This document shows, piece after piece, positions 47,949-56,364 of a stretch of DNA of 64,000 bases (positions are counted from its first letter, which is position 1; every line of letters begins with the position of its first letter). Location of the stretch: positions 62,001 through 126,000 of the forward strand of contig NZ_JALBWV010000022.1 of the NCBI RefSeq assembly GCF_022678645.1, read 5' to 3'. Made by a program: the position numbers and the translations under genes. This DNA is from Saccharopolyspora soli. Its GTDB lineage: Bacteria; Actinomycetota; Actinomycetes; Mycobacteriales; Pseudonocardiaceae. Below the pieces are notes generated by a model. It was not told where the DNA came from, searched no databases, and worked only from the letters and a program-made list of their open reading frames with translations.

Positions 47949-49652
47949 TCAGGCGTTCGGCACGTCTTCTGGCTCGATCATGGCGTCGATTCGGGCACCG
48001 CGCGCCGTGTTGGCCTCCCGTTCGATCATCACCTCGACCAGGACCGGGCGGCTGGTGGCGACAGCCTCCTTGCGGGCCCACTGGATGGTGTCGGCGATGT
48101 CGCCGGGCTCGTGCACCCGTCGTCCCACGCAGCCGTACGCCTCCATGATCTTGACGTTGTCCGTGCCGAACTCGTCGTAGTGGATGTCGACCTCGGTGTT
48201 CATGTCGAAGCCGTCGCCCTCGGCCTGCCGGATCAGGCCCAGGTACTCGTTGTTCAGCATGATGATCACGAACGGCACGTCGTACTGGGCGGCCACCGCC
48301 AGTTCCTCGACCAGGAACTGGAACGAGTAGTCGCCGACCACGGCGACCACCTCGGCATCCGGTTCGGCCGACTTCACGCCGATCGCGGCCGGGATCTCCC
48401 AGCCGAGCGGACCGGCCTGGCCGCACACCTGGTAGTGCCGCGGCAGGTGCGCGGTCTGGAACTGCCCGCCCCAGATCTGGTACAGGCCGATCGCGGTCAC
48501 GAAGTAGGTCTCCGGCGGGAAGATCTCGTTGATCTCCCGGTACACCCGAGGGGCCTTGATCGGGACCGTCTCGTAGTCGTCCGGCCTGGTCAACGTCTGC
48601 TTCAGCACGCCGACCCTGGCGACCCACGCCGCGTGGTCCCCGGTCGCCCCGCGCTGGCGGGCGGTGTCCAGCAGCGCGTCCAGGAACAGCCGGGTGTCCG
48701 AGACGATGCCCAGGTCGGGCCCGAAGACCTTGCCGAGCTGGGTCGGCTCGATGTCCACGTGGATGAACTCGCGGTCACCCCGGTAGACCTCCAGGTCGCC
48801 GGTGTGCCGGTCGCCGAAGCGGGCGCCCAGCGCCAGGACCAGGTCGGATTCCAGGAACGACTGGTTGCCGTAGCGCTGGCTGGTCTGGATCCCGGTCATG
48901 CCCGCGAACAGCTCGTGGTCCTCCGGGAACGAACCCTTGCCCATCAGCGTGATCTGCACCGGGATGCCGAGCAGTTCGGCGAGCTCGCGCAGCTGCTCGT
49001 GGGCTTCGCCCAGGATCACACCGCCACCGGCCAGGATCAGCGGCCGCTCGGCGGCCAGCAGCATGTCCAGCGCACGCTCCACCCGCGGCTGGTGCGGTTC
49101 CACCCGCGGCACCGGCAGCGGAGCGTCCAATGTGGAGTCCCACTCGATCTCCTGCTTCTGCACGTCCAGCGGCAGGTCGACCAGCACCGGGCCGGGGCGA
49201 CCCGAGCGCGCGGTGCGGAACGCCTCGCGGAAGATCCACGGCGCCTGCGCGGCCTCCTTGACCTGCACCGACCACTTGGTGACCGGCTCGGCGATGTCGA
49301 CGATGTCGACCGCCTGGAACGCCTCCTGGTGCAGCTTGGTGGACACCGCCTGACCGGTGATGCAGACGATCGGGATGGAATCGGCTTGCGCGGTGTAGAG
49401 ACCGGTGATCATGTTGGTACCCGCCGGGCCGGAGGTGCCGATGGCCACCCCGACCTTGCCGTTGGTGCGGGCCCAGCCGTCGGCCATGTGGGTGGCGCCC
49501 TCTTCGTGGCGGACGATCAGGTGCTTGACGCCGCTGTTCTCCATGGCCGCGTACAGCGGGAGGATCGCCGCGCCGGGGCAACCGAAGGTGATGTCGACGC
49601 CCTCGGACTTCAGCACTTCGACGACGGCCTGCATGACAGGAACTTTGGGCAT
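47949..49652 (-). CDS. gcl: Glyoxylate carboligase (tartronate-semialdehyde synthase)
   Basis: This 567-residue ThDP enzyme condenses two glyoxylates to tartronate semialdehyde. The ThDP-binding GDYSFQFLVEELAVAA with downstream NN, and N-terminal FGCPGAAILPLYAAM, are present. In ordinary ThDP enzymes the residue in the HEEGATHMADG region is a catalytic Glu; Gcl has Val there, and the exact residue should be aligned. The ATG at 49652 follows GAGAAAG. It belongs to the hyi-glxR-gcl-glxK series on the minus strand. Confidence 0.95.
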   Translation of the reverse strand: MPKVPVMQAVVEVLKSEGVDITFGCPGAAILPLYAAMENSGVKHLIVRHEEGATHMADGWARTNGKVGVAIGTSGPAGTNMITGLYTAQADSIPIVCITGQAVSTKLHQEAFQAVDIVDIAEPVTKWSVQVKEAAQAPWIFREAFRTARSGRPGPVLVDLPLDVQKQEIEWDSTLDAPLPVPRVEPHQPRVERALDMLLAAERPLILAGGGVILGEAHEQLRELAELLGIPVQITLMGKGSFPEDHELFAGMTGIQTSQRYGNQSFLESDLVLALGARFGDRHTGDLEVYRGDREFIHVDIEPTQLGKVFGPDLGIVSDTRLFLDALLDTARQRGATGDHAAWVARVGVLKQTLTRPDDYETVPIKAPRVYREINEIFPPETYFVTAIGLYQIWGGQFQTAHLPRHYQVCGQAGPLGWEIPAAIGVKSAEPDAEVVAVVGDYSFQFLVEELAVAAQYDVPFVIIMLNNEYLGLIRQAEGDGFDMNTEVDIHYDEFGTDNVKIMEAYGCVGRRVHEPGDIADTIQWARKEAVATSRPVLVEVMIEREANTARGARIDAMIEPEDVPNA

Positions 49653-49798
49653 GGTGTAAGACTTTCTCTCGGGTGACGCGCTTCGGCGCGCACCAAGTTG
49701 GGAGCGGGTTAGCGGTCGAGTTGCTTGGCGGCGCTGGCCGCTGACCCGTGACCGTCTTTCTGCCAGCCGCGCGACGATGCGCGGATCCCGCGGTGAAC

Positions 49799-49818
49799 GC
49801 GATTTCTCGCGAAATCGC
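49799..49818. repeat. GCGATTTC hairpin (family C)
   Basis: GCGATTTC-TCGC-GAAATCGC is an 8-bp perfect stem. Similar elements lie at 54554 and 62566. Confidence 0.5.
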
Positions 49819-49837
49819 GCACGCGGTGGATGGCGGC

Positions 49838-49877
49838 GCCTGCGCGGAGCCGGAGGCGAGGGGCGCTCCGCGCAGGC
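49838..49877. terminator. Terminator after glxR
   Basis: GCCTGCGCGGAGC and GCTCCGCGCAGGC form a perfect 13-bp stem, extended by CACGCGGTG / CACCGCGTG outside. It lies just past the glxR stop. Confidence 0.75.
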
Positions 49878-49888
49878 ACCGCGTGGTC

Positions 49889-50767
49889 TCACTCGCGGCC
49901 GTTGAGCTGGGTGATCTGCTTGAACAGCGCGGAGTGGTCCAGCTTGCCGTCGCCCTGCACGAAGGCCGCGGCGACGAGCTGGCTGACCAGGGCGCCGAGC
50001 GGAATCGTCACGCCAGCTTCACGAGCGGCTGCCTGCACGATCCCCATGTCCTTGTGGTGCAACTCGATCCGGAAACCGGGCGCGAACTCGCGGTTGCGCA
50101 TCTTCTCGCCCTTGGCGTCCAGCACGGTGCTGCCCGCGAGTCCGCCGCCGAGCACCTTCAAGCCCGCCTCGGTGTCGACTCCGTGCGCTTCCAGGAACAC
50201 CAGCGCCTCCGCGAGCAGCCCGATGTTGCCCGCGACGATGAGCTGGTTGGCCGCCTTGACGGTCTGCCCGGCACCGGCCGGTCCGACGTGGACGACCGTG
50301 GTGCCGACCGCACCGAGGATCTCGGCCGCCGCCGCGAAGACGTCCGCCTCGCCGCCGACCATGATCGACAAGGAGCCGTCGATCGCCTTCGGCTCACCAC
50401 CGCTGACCGGCGCGTCGAGCGCCCGCACGCCCTTCTCGGCGGCGGCCTCGGCAACCCGGCGGGAGACGTCGGGGCGGATCGTGCTGCAGTCGATGAGCAG
50501 CGCGCCTTGCCGGGCGTTGGCCAGCACGCCGTCCTCGCCCAACACGACGCCCTCGACGTCCGGCGAGTCCGGCAGCATGGTGATGATGACCTCGGCGTCG
50601 CTGACCGCGTCGGCCACGTTCGCCGCTGCCTTGCCGCCGTCGGCGAGCAGCTGGTCGACCCTGGCCTGGCTGCGGTCGCAGCCGATGACCTCGTGGCCCG
50701 CCTTGACCAGATTGGCGGCCATCGGGCCGCCCATGATGCCCAGTCCGATGAATCCGACCTTGCTCAT
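49889..50767 (-). CDS. glxR: 2-hydroxy-3-oxopropionate (tartronate semialdehyde) reductase
   Basis: The 292-residue enzyme reduces tartronate semialdehyde to D-glycerate. Its N-terminal Rossmann motif (VGFIGLGIMGGPMAANL), the substrate loop DAPVSGGEPKA and the catalytic Lys in GQTVKAANQL mark the beta-hydroxyacid dehydrogenase family. The ATG at 50767 has GGAGG. It follows hyi on the same strand with a family B hairpin between them. Confidence 0.94.
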   Translation of the reverse strand: MSKVGFIGLGIMGGPMAANLVKAGHEVIGCDRSQARVDQLLADGGKAAANVADAVSDAEVIITMLPDSPDVEGVVLGEDGVLANARQGALLIDCSTIRPDVSRRVAEAAAEKGVRALDAPVSGGEPKAIDGSLSIMVGGEADVFAAAAEILGAVGTTVVHVGPAGAGQTVKAANQLIVAGNIGLLAEALVFLEAHGVDTEAGLKVLGGGLAGSTVLDAKGEKMRNREFAPGFRIELHHKDMGIVQAAAREAGVTIPLGALVSQLVAAAFVQGDGKLDHSALFKQITQLNGRE

Positions 50768-50792
50768 GGTTGAAGTACCTCCGTGGTTGTGC

Positions 50793-50842
50793 CGGTCGTG
50801 AGCGGGAACGGTTGCTACCGCGACCAGAACCACTCACGACCG
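50793..50842. repeat. Family B hairpin between hyi and glxR
   Basis: CGGTCGTGAG pairs with CTCACGACCG over 10 bp around a partly paired loop. It could separate hyi transcription from glxR. Confidence 0.55.
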
Positions 50843-50893
50843 CTCGTTCTTGCAAGCGGCGCAGCCGCTTTCGCCAGGCTCGACCGGCACCGC

Positions 50894-51697
50894 TCAGTCG
50901 CGCTTGATCCAGCCGAAGCTGTCCGCGCTGGCTCCGCTGGGCTTGTACTCCAGTCCGATGCGGCCGGTGTAGCCCGCCGCGTCGAGCTTTTCGAAGTAGT
51001 GCTCGAAGTCGATCTCACCGGTGCCCGGCTCGTTGCGGCCCGGCGCGTCGGCGATCTGCACGTGCCCGATGGTCCGGGCGTGGCGGTCGATCACCGCGTC
51101 CGGATCGTCGCCGTTGACGGTCAGGTGGTACAGGTCGTACAGCAGGCGCAGGTTGTCCACGCCGCCCTCGTTGTGCACCCGGTCGATCACCGCGAGCGCG
51201 TCGGTGGCCTTCTTCAGCGGGTACGCGGGCATTCCGCTGACCGGCTCGATCAGCACGACACCGTCGATGCGGGCGACCACCTTCGCCGCGCGCACCAAGT
51301 TCTCGGTGGCCACCTGGTCCTGCACGGCCGGGTCGACGCCGTCGATCCGGTTGCCGTACAGGGCGTTGAACGCGCGGCAGCCCAGGCGTTCGCCGATACC
51401 GACGGCAACGTCGACGTTGTCGGCGAATTCGCCCGCCCGGTCCGGATTGGACAGCACACCGCGGTCCCCGGCGGGCATGTCCCCGGCGAAGAAGTTCAGC
51501 CCTACCAGGGAAACTCCCGCGTCGGAGATGGCCTGCACGAACCGGTCCACGTCACGATCGGCGGGCACCGCGACCGGGAACGGCCACCAGAACTCCACCC
51601 CGTCGAATCCGGCCGCTTTGGCCGCGGCGGGTCGATCCAGCAGGTCCAGTTCGGTGAACAGGATCGAGAGGTTGACTTCGTATCGGTTCGGATTCAT
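50894..51697 (-). CDS. hyi: Hydroxypyruvate isomerase
   Basis: The 267-residue TIM-barrel protein has the family's IEPVSG metal-ligand Glu and HVQIADAPGRNEPGTGEIDF near the C-terminus. It interconverts hydroxypyruvate and tartronate semialdehyde. The ATG at 51697 has GAGGGGGG. It leads the glyoxylate gene series on the minus strand and has a palindrome TTCCAGATTGTGGAA at 51720. Confidence 0.93.
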   Translation of the reverse strand: MNPNRYEVNLSILFTELDLLDRPAAAKAAGFDGVEFWWPFPVAVPADRDVDRFVQAISDAGVSLVGLNFFAGDMPAGDRGVLSNPDRAGEFADNVDVAVGIGERLGCRAFNALYGNRIDGVDPAVQDQVATENLVRAAKVVARIDGVVLIEPVSGMPAYPLKKATDALAVIDRVHNEGGVDNLRLLYDLYHLTVNGDDPDAVIDRHARTIGHVQIADAPGRNEPGTGEIDFEHYFEKLDAAGYTGRIGLEYKPSGASADSFGWIKRD

Positions 51698-51719
51698 CGG
51701 CACCCCCCTCGGGAATATT

Positions 51720-51734
51720 TTCCAGATTGTGGAA
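51720..51734. promoter_or_regulatory. Possible operator upstream of hyi
   Basis: TTCCA-GATTG-TGGAA is a perfect 5-5-5 inverted repeat, about 23 nt before the hyi start and inside its likely promoter. It differs from the TTCAACA operator at allB and uraD. Confidence 0.4.
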
Positions 51735-51906
51735 GTCTTATTTCGTACAACGATAGGCTAGCGACAACGCTCCTGCCGGTCAACGCCCCTTCGGGGTTAC
51801 TCACCGGTCACAAGCAGCGTTGCGACCTGCGAAGAAGCGCGTTCGCCGCGAGCCAGGAGCCGCCGGGCCACCTCGGCGGATACGGTGCGAACAGGAGGTC
51901 ACACCA

Positions 51907-52164
51907 ATGATCTTGCGAGCCGAGTTCACCACCGAGCCCTTCGAAGGCGAGGGCGAGCCACCGGCGCATGCCGTGGCCGCTCGTGACTACCTGCGCACCG
52001 CTGGCCTGGAGCCCGAGTTCGGTCCGCTGGGCACGTCGATCAGCGGCGAACGCGAGGCGCTGCTGCCCGCGCTGGCCGCCGTGCTGGACACCGCGCTGAC
52101 CGCCGGAGCGCACCGGATCACCCTGCAGGTGACCGTCGGCGAAGCCGACGACGGTCAGGTTTAG
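51907..52164 (+). CDS. Thiamine-binding protein (MTH1187/YkoF-like)
   Basis: The 85-residue protein begins MILRAEFTTEPFEG and fits the small ferredoxin-like DUF77 family, some of which bind thiamine. The ATG at 51907 has AGGAGG. Gcl is a thiamine-diphosphate enzyme encoded nearby, but a functional link is only inference. Confidence 0.72.
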   Translation: MILRAEFTTEPFEGEGEPPAHAVAARDYLRTAGLEPEFGPLGTSISGEREALLPALAAVLDTALTAGAHRITLQVTVGEADDGQV

Positions 52165-52174
52165 GCTGGTCAGC

Positions 52175-52540
52175 GTGCATCCGCTCGCCAACGCGATCGC
52201 CCCGCTGCTGGAGCACGTCGGCGGCACCGCCGTACCACTCGACGAGCGCGAGCCCGGCGACATCGTCCTGCACTGGGAGGGCACCCCGGCGATCGCCGTG
52301 CGGCTGCCCGGCGAAGAGTTGACCAGCGCCCTCGACCGGTTGATCCGGGCGGTCGAAGGGGAACTCGGCGGACGCCTGCCGGACCTGCCGCGCCCGGACA
52401 AGCAGCGCGCCGTCCGGCTCCTCGAAGAACGCGGGGCGTTCAACCTGCGCAAGTCGGTGGAAACGGTGGCCAAGGCGCTCGGCGTCAGCCGCTTCACGGT
52501 CTACAACTACCTCAACCGCGAGCAACCCGACCGCACCTGA
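52175..52540 (+). CDS. YheO/DauR-like helix-turn-helix regulator, short form
   Basis: The 121-residue protein ends in the DauR/YheO HTH (VETVAKALGVSRFTVYNYLNRE) preceded by KQRAVRLLEERGAFNLRKS. An N-terminal half of about 60 residues resembles a reduced PAS-like part. The GTG at 52175 follows a TAGGCT (52162-52167) by 7 nt, so it is probably leaderless. It could regulate the adjacent purine genes. Confidence 0.75.
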   Translation: MHPLANAIAPLLEHVGGTAVPLDEREPGDIVLHWEGTPAIAVRLPGEELTSALDRLIRAVEGELGGRLPDLPRPDKQRAVRLLEERGAFNLRKSVETVAKALGVSRFTVYNYLNREQPDRT

Positions 52541-52633
52541 AACCCGGCCCGGCTGTCCAGGCTTGGCCGACACCCGACGCAAGATCACCAACAGACTCCG
52601 GGTGCCATCCTCCAGCCAGCGTCACCAGGATTT

Positions 52634-52650
52634 TTCAACAAAGTGTTGAC
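52634..52650. promoter_or_regulatory. Palindromic operator upstream of uraD
   Basis: TTCAACAAAGTGTTGAC matches the allB operator TTCAACA-N3-TGTTGAA except for the last base. It lies about 145 nt before uraD, in the only gap before the urate genes. Confidence 0.7.
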
Positions 52651-52795
52651 ACTCGGCAGAAGGCGGTCGTAGCTTTTGCCGCACCGGAGCTCGTGACCGG
52701 CAACCGCGACACAGCTCAGGCATGCTCGGACTCTCGTCCGCCTCCGCCACTCCCGAACAGCCAACTTCGGGCCGCGCATCCTGTGGGGATTTCCG

Positions 52796-53308
52796 ATGTC
52801 AACACCAGCCACCGAACTGGACCGGCTCAACGGTCTGCCCCGCCCGGAATTCGTCCAACACCTGCTCGCCTGCCTGGACGTCCCGCGCTGGGCCGCCGAC
52901 ATCGCCGACCAGCGGCCGTTCTCCGACGTCGACGCGTTCTACCGGGCCGCCGACGACGCGGCCCCTGAACTGACCGCCGAGGAGATCCACACCGCCCTCG
53001 ACGCGCACCCGCGCATCGGTGAGCGCGCGCAGGGCGGGGACACCTCGGCCAAGTTCTCGCGCCGCGAGCAGTCTGGGGTGGACAGCGGCGATGCCGAGTT
53101 GGCCCGCGCGCTGCGCGAGGGCAACGAGGCGTACGAACGCCGGTTCGGGCACGTGTACCTGGTCTGCGCCAGTGGTCGCAGCGGCGCCGAACTGCTGGAC
53201 ATGCTGCATTCCCGCCTCGACAACGACCCGGAAACCGAACTGCGGATCGTCGCCGACGAACTCCGCAAGATCGCACGTCTGAGATTGGCGAAGGTGATCG
53301 AAGGATGA
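52796..53308 (+). CDS. uraD: OHCU decarboxylase
   Basis: The 170-residue enzyme decarboxylates 2-oxo-4-hydroxy-4-carboxy-5-ureidoimidazoline to S-allantoin. AHPRIGERA contains the catalytic His, and SGVDSGDAELARALREGNEAYERRFGHV is a typical stretch. ATG start at 52796. It overlaps uraH by 4 nt and begins the urate operon. Confidence 0.95.
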   Translation: MSTPATELDRLNGLPRPEFVQHLLACLDVPRWAADIADQRPFSDVDAFYRAADDAAPELTAEEIHTALDAHPRIGERAQGGDTSAKFSRREQSGVDSGDAELARALREGNEAYERRFGHVYLVCASGRSGAELLDMLHSRLDNDPETELRIVADELRKIARLRLAKVIEG

Positions 53309-53643
53309 GTGCCGTCACCACCCACGTGCTCGATGCCGCGCGCGGCACGCCCGCCGCCGGAGTCGCGATCCGGCTGGAGAGCGCCGAAACCCCGGCCGAC
53401 TGGACGGCGTTGGCCGAGAGCCGGACCGATGACGACGGCCGGATCAGGAAGCTGGGCCCGGATCGGCTCGCCGCCGGGGACTACCGGCTCACCTTCGACA
53501 CCGGCGAGTACTTCGACCGCCAGGGCGTCGCGACGTTCTACCCGCAGGTGCAGATCACCTTCCGGATCGCCGACCCGGCGCAGCACTACCACGTTCCGCT
53601 GCTGCTGAGCCCGTTCGCCTACTCCACCTACCGAGGGAGCTGA
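53305..53643 (+). CDS. uraH: 5-hydroxyisourate hydrolase
   Basis: This 112-residue transthyretin-like protein hydrolyses 5-hydroxyisourate. It begins with THVLDAARGTPAAGVA and ends in the signature YRGS. The ATG overlaps the uraD stop. uraD-uraH-uricase form one operon. Confidence 0.96.
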   Translation: MSAVTTHVLDAARGTPAAGVAIRLESAETPADWTALAESRTDDDGRIRKLGPDRLAAGDYRLTFDTGEYFDRQGVATFYPQVQITFRIADPAQHYHVPLLLSPFAYSTYRGS

Positions 53644-53650
53644 TCAACCC

Positions 53651-54541
53651 ATGGGCATCGTCATGGGCCCCAACCAGTACGGCAAGGCCGAGGTCCGCAT
53701 CGTCGCGGTGAACCGGGACACCCAGCGGCACAACATCAAGGACCTCAACGTCAGCACCTCGCTGCGCGGCGACTTCCGGTCGGCGCACCTGACCGGCGAC
53801 AACGCCAACGTGCTGCCGACCGACACGCAGAAGAACACCGTCTACGCCTTCGCCAAGGAAGCGCCGATCGGCGAGATCGAGGACTTCGCGCTGCGGCTGG
53901 GACGGCACTTCGTCGCCACCCAGGAACCGGTCACGGGTGCGCGGATCCTCATCGACGAGTACAGCTGGCAGCGGATCCCGGTCGGCGGCACCGGCCACGA
54001 CCACTCGTTCTCGCGGGCCAGCGACGAGAAGCGGACCACCGCCGTCACCATCGACGGCGACCGGGCGCACGTGGTGTCCGGGCTGAAGGACCTGGTGGTG
54101 CTGAAGTCCACCGGTTCGGAATTCTGGGGCTATCCCAAGGACAGGTACACCACGCTGGCCGAGACCGACGACCGGATCCTGGCCACCGCGGTCACCGCCC
54201 GCTGGCGTTACCTGCGCACCGACGTGGACTGGGGCAAGAGCTTCGAGTCGATCCGGGCGACGATGCTGGAGGCGTTCGCCAGCACGCACAGCCTGGCCTT
54301 GCAGCAGAGCCTGTACGAGATGGGCAAGGCGGTGCTGGCGAAGCACCCGGAGGTGGCCGAGGTGCGGCTGTCGCTGCCGAACAAGCACCATTTCCTGGTC
54401 GACCTCTCCTACTGCGGGCTGGAGAACAACAACGAGGTGTTCTTCGCCGCGGACCGCCCGTACGGCCTGATCGAAGGTGTCATCACTCGCGACGACGTCG
54501 AAGAGGCACCCCAAGCGTGGTACAGCCTTCCCGAGTTCTGA
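53651..54541 (+). CDS. pucL: Urate oxidase (cofactor-free uricase)
   Basis: The 296-residue enzyme oxidises urate to 5-hydroxyisourate. The catalytic Lys is in NQYGKAEVR and the Thr in LPTDTQKNTVYAFA; a late NKHHFLVDLS carries the His. The ATG at 53651 has GAGGGAG. It is third in the operon and is followed by a hairpin at 54656-54683. Confidence 0.96.
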   Translation: MGIVMGPNQYGKAEVRIVAVNRDTQRHNIKDLNVSTSLRGDFRSAHLTGDNANVLPTDTQKNTVYAFAKEAPIGEIEDFALRLGRHFVATQEPVTGARILIDEYSWQRIPVGGTGHDHSFSRASDEKRTTAVTIDGDRAHVVSGLKDLVVLKSTGSEFWGYPKDRYTTLAETDDRILATAVTARWRYLRTDVDWGKSFESIRATMLEAFASTHSLALQQSLYEMGKAVLAKHPEVAEVRLSLPNKHHFLVDLSYCGLENNNEVFFAADRPYGLIEGVITRDDVEEAPQAWYSLPEF

Positions 54542-54553
54542 GGTGGGAACGGG

Positions 54554-54573
54554 GCGATTTCTCGCGAAATTGG
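54554..54573. repeat. GCGATTTC hairpin (family C)
   Basis: GCGATTTC-TCGC-GAAATTG is the same small hairpin as at 49799 with minor change, directly after the uricase stop. Confidence 0.4.
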
Positions 54574-54655
54574 CACACCTCCCGCGGCGGTGGGTCCGAA
54601 GCAGCCGCTTCGAGGACGCGCACTCGCTGAGAAGGATCACCGTTGATCCGCAGCT

Positions 54656-54683
54656 GGGGCCACCGGGGATTCCTGGTGGCCCC
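54656..54683. terminator. Hairpin after the urate operon
   Basis: GGGGCCACC and GGTGGCCCC form a 9-bp perfect stem with a 10-nt loop, between uricase and the permease. The rest of this 298-bp gap shows only the family C hairpin. Confidence 0.55.
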
Positions 54684-54839
54684 GATCGCTTTCCGGCTCC
54701 GGGCGTCGAGCACGCTCCCGAGCAACCTCCGCTCCACTGTGGACCGAAGGTTAATTTCCCGGCAATACCAGGCAACACGCGAAAAACCCGGCGTTGATAG
54801 TGACTTGAACCGACCAAGCCCAGCGGCCCAGGAGTCCTC

Positions 54840-56291
54840 ATGGCCCTCTTCAAGGTCCGCCGCAACCGCGGCACCCGGAACGGACAACCCGCCGATGTGC
54901 ACCCGGTGGACGAGGTGCTGCCACCGACCCGGATGCTCGCCTTCGGCGTCCAGCACATCGCCGCGATGTACGCCGGTGTGGTGGCGCCACCGCTGATCGT
55001 CGGCGAGGCGATCGGCCTGCCGCCGCTGCAGATGACCCTGCTGATCGGGGCGAGCCTGTTGACCGCTGGGCTGGCCACCATGCTCCAGTCGCTCGGGGTG
55101 TGGAAGATCGGCGCGCGGCTGCCGTTCGTCAACGGGGTCACCTTCGGTTCGGTGGCACCGATGCTGGCCATCGTCGCGCAGCAGGGCCAGCAGAACCCGC
55201 TGTCGGTCATCTACGGTTCGGTGCTGATCGCCGGGGTGCTGGCCTTCGTGGCCGCGCCCTACTTCTCCCGGCTGGTGCGGTTCTTCCCGCCGGTGGTCAA
55301 CGGCACGGTCATCACGCTCATCGGATTGTCGCTGATGCCGGTCGGCATCAAGTGGATCGCCGGGCAGGACCCGGAAGCGCCCGACTACGCCGCGCCGGAG
55401 AAGATCGCGCTCGGTGCGCTGACCTTCGTGCTGGTGCTGTTGTTCAACCGGTTCCTCAAGGGCTTCTGGAATCGGATCGCGCTGCTCATCGGGCTCGTGG
55501 CGGGCACCCTGGTCGCCTGGCCGGTCGGGTTGATCGACACCACCACGTTCGAGTCCGCGCCGCTGTTCAACGTGCCGACGCCGTTCGAACTGGGCATGCC
55601 GACGTTCAACCTCACCGCGACCATCTCGATCTGCATCGTGATGCTGGTGGCGATGATGGAGAGCACCGCGGACATGATCGCGCTCGGCGAGATCGTGGAC
55701 CGACCAGCGGACGAGCGGACCATCGCGGCCGGGCTGCGCGCCGACGGCGCCGGTAGTGCGCTCAGCGCCGTGTTCGGCGGTTTCACCTGCAGCGCGTTCG
55801 CGCAGAACATCGGTCTGGTGGCGCTGACCAGGGTCCGCAGCCGGTACGTGGTCGCCACCGCGGGCGGTGTGCTGGTGCTGCTGGGCCTGTTCCCGGTGGT
55901 CGGCGCTGTCGTGTCGCTGGTCCCGCAGCCGGTGCTCGGCGGTGCCGCGCTGGTGCTGTTCGGTTCGGTGGCCACCAGCGGGATCCGCACACTCGGCAAG
56001 TCTGATCTGGGCGATCCGTTCAACTCGCTGGTCGTGGCGGGGTCGCTGGGCATCGGCCTGATCCCGGTCGTCGCGCCGCAGTTCTACGAGCACTTCCCGG
56101 CCGCGATGCGGACCGTGCTCGACTCCGGCATCAGCACCGGCTGCCTAGCGGCCCTGCTGCTGAACCTGCTGTTCAACGCGATGCGCAAGCAGCCACCCGA
56201 GTCAGCGCCGACGGTGCCCGCTGACGCGGCCGTCGGCGAAGTCCCGGAGCCCCGAGCATCAGAACAGGAATCCGAAAAGCACAGCTCGTGA
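54840..56291 (+). CDS. NCS2-family purine/urate permease
   Basis: This 483-residue transporter has about 12-14 hydrophobic segments. The NCS2 motif region near the centre and late conserved Q/E residues (GGFTCSAFAQNIGLVALTRV) fit urate/xanthine carriers (PucJ/PucK/UacT type). ATG at 54840 has AGGAG. It follows the urate genes on the same strand after a hairpin and probably imports urate or xanthine. Confidence 0.92.
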   Translation: MALFKVRRNRGTRNGQPADVHPVDEVLPPTRMLAFGVQHIAAMYAGVVAPPLIVGEAIGLPPLQMTLLIGASLLTAGLATMLQSLGVWKIGARLPFVNGVTFGSVAPMLAIVAQQGQQNPLSVIYGSVLIAGVLAFVAAPYFSRLVRFFPPVVNGTVITLIGLSLMPVGIKWIAGQDPEAPDYAAPEKIALGALTFVLVLLFNRFLKGFWNRIALLIGLVAGTLVAWPVGLIDTTTFESAPLFNVPTPFELGMPTFNLTATISICIVMLVAMMESTADMIALGEIVDRPADERTIAAGLRADGAGSALSAVFGGFTCSAFAQNIGLVALTRVRSRYVVATAGGVLVLLGLFPVVGAVVSLVPQPVLGGAALVLFGSVATSGIRTLGKSDLGDPFNSLVVAGSLGIGLIPVVAPQFYEHFPAAMRTVLDSGISTGCLAALLLNLLFNAMRKQPPESAPTVPADAAVGEVPEPRASEQESEKHSS

Positions 56292-56317
56292 GCGCACAAC
56301 CCCATTCAGGTGAGGAG

Positions 56318-56362
56318 TGAGGGGCACCCTTTACCAAGTAAGTTGGTAAAGGGTGCCCCTCA
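56318..56362. repeat. Family A dispersed hairpin, copy 2
   Basis: A 20-bp perfect stem (56318-56337 with 56343-56362) encloses GTAAG. The left flank CCCCATTCAGGTGAGGAG is identical to copy 1 at 10.1 kb. The right arm abuts the HD-domain stop at 56365. Confidence 0.85.
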
Positions 56363-56364
56363 CC

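Noticed and set aside
48111-49676. 521-codon frame opposite gcl
   Set aside because: Shadow; gcl is certain.
54483-56093. 536-codon frame opposite the NCS2 permease and part of uricase
   Set aside because: Charge-rich antisense shadow of membrane-protein coding sequence.
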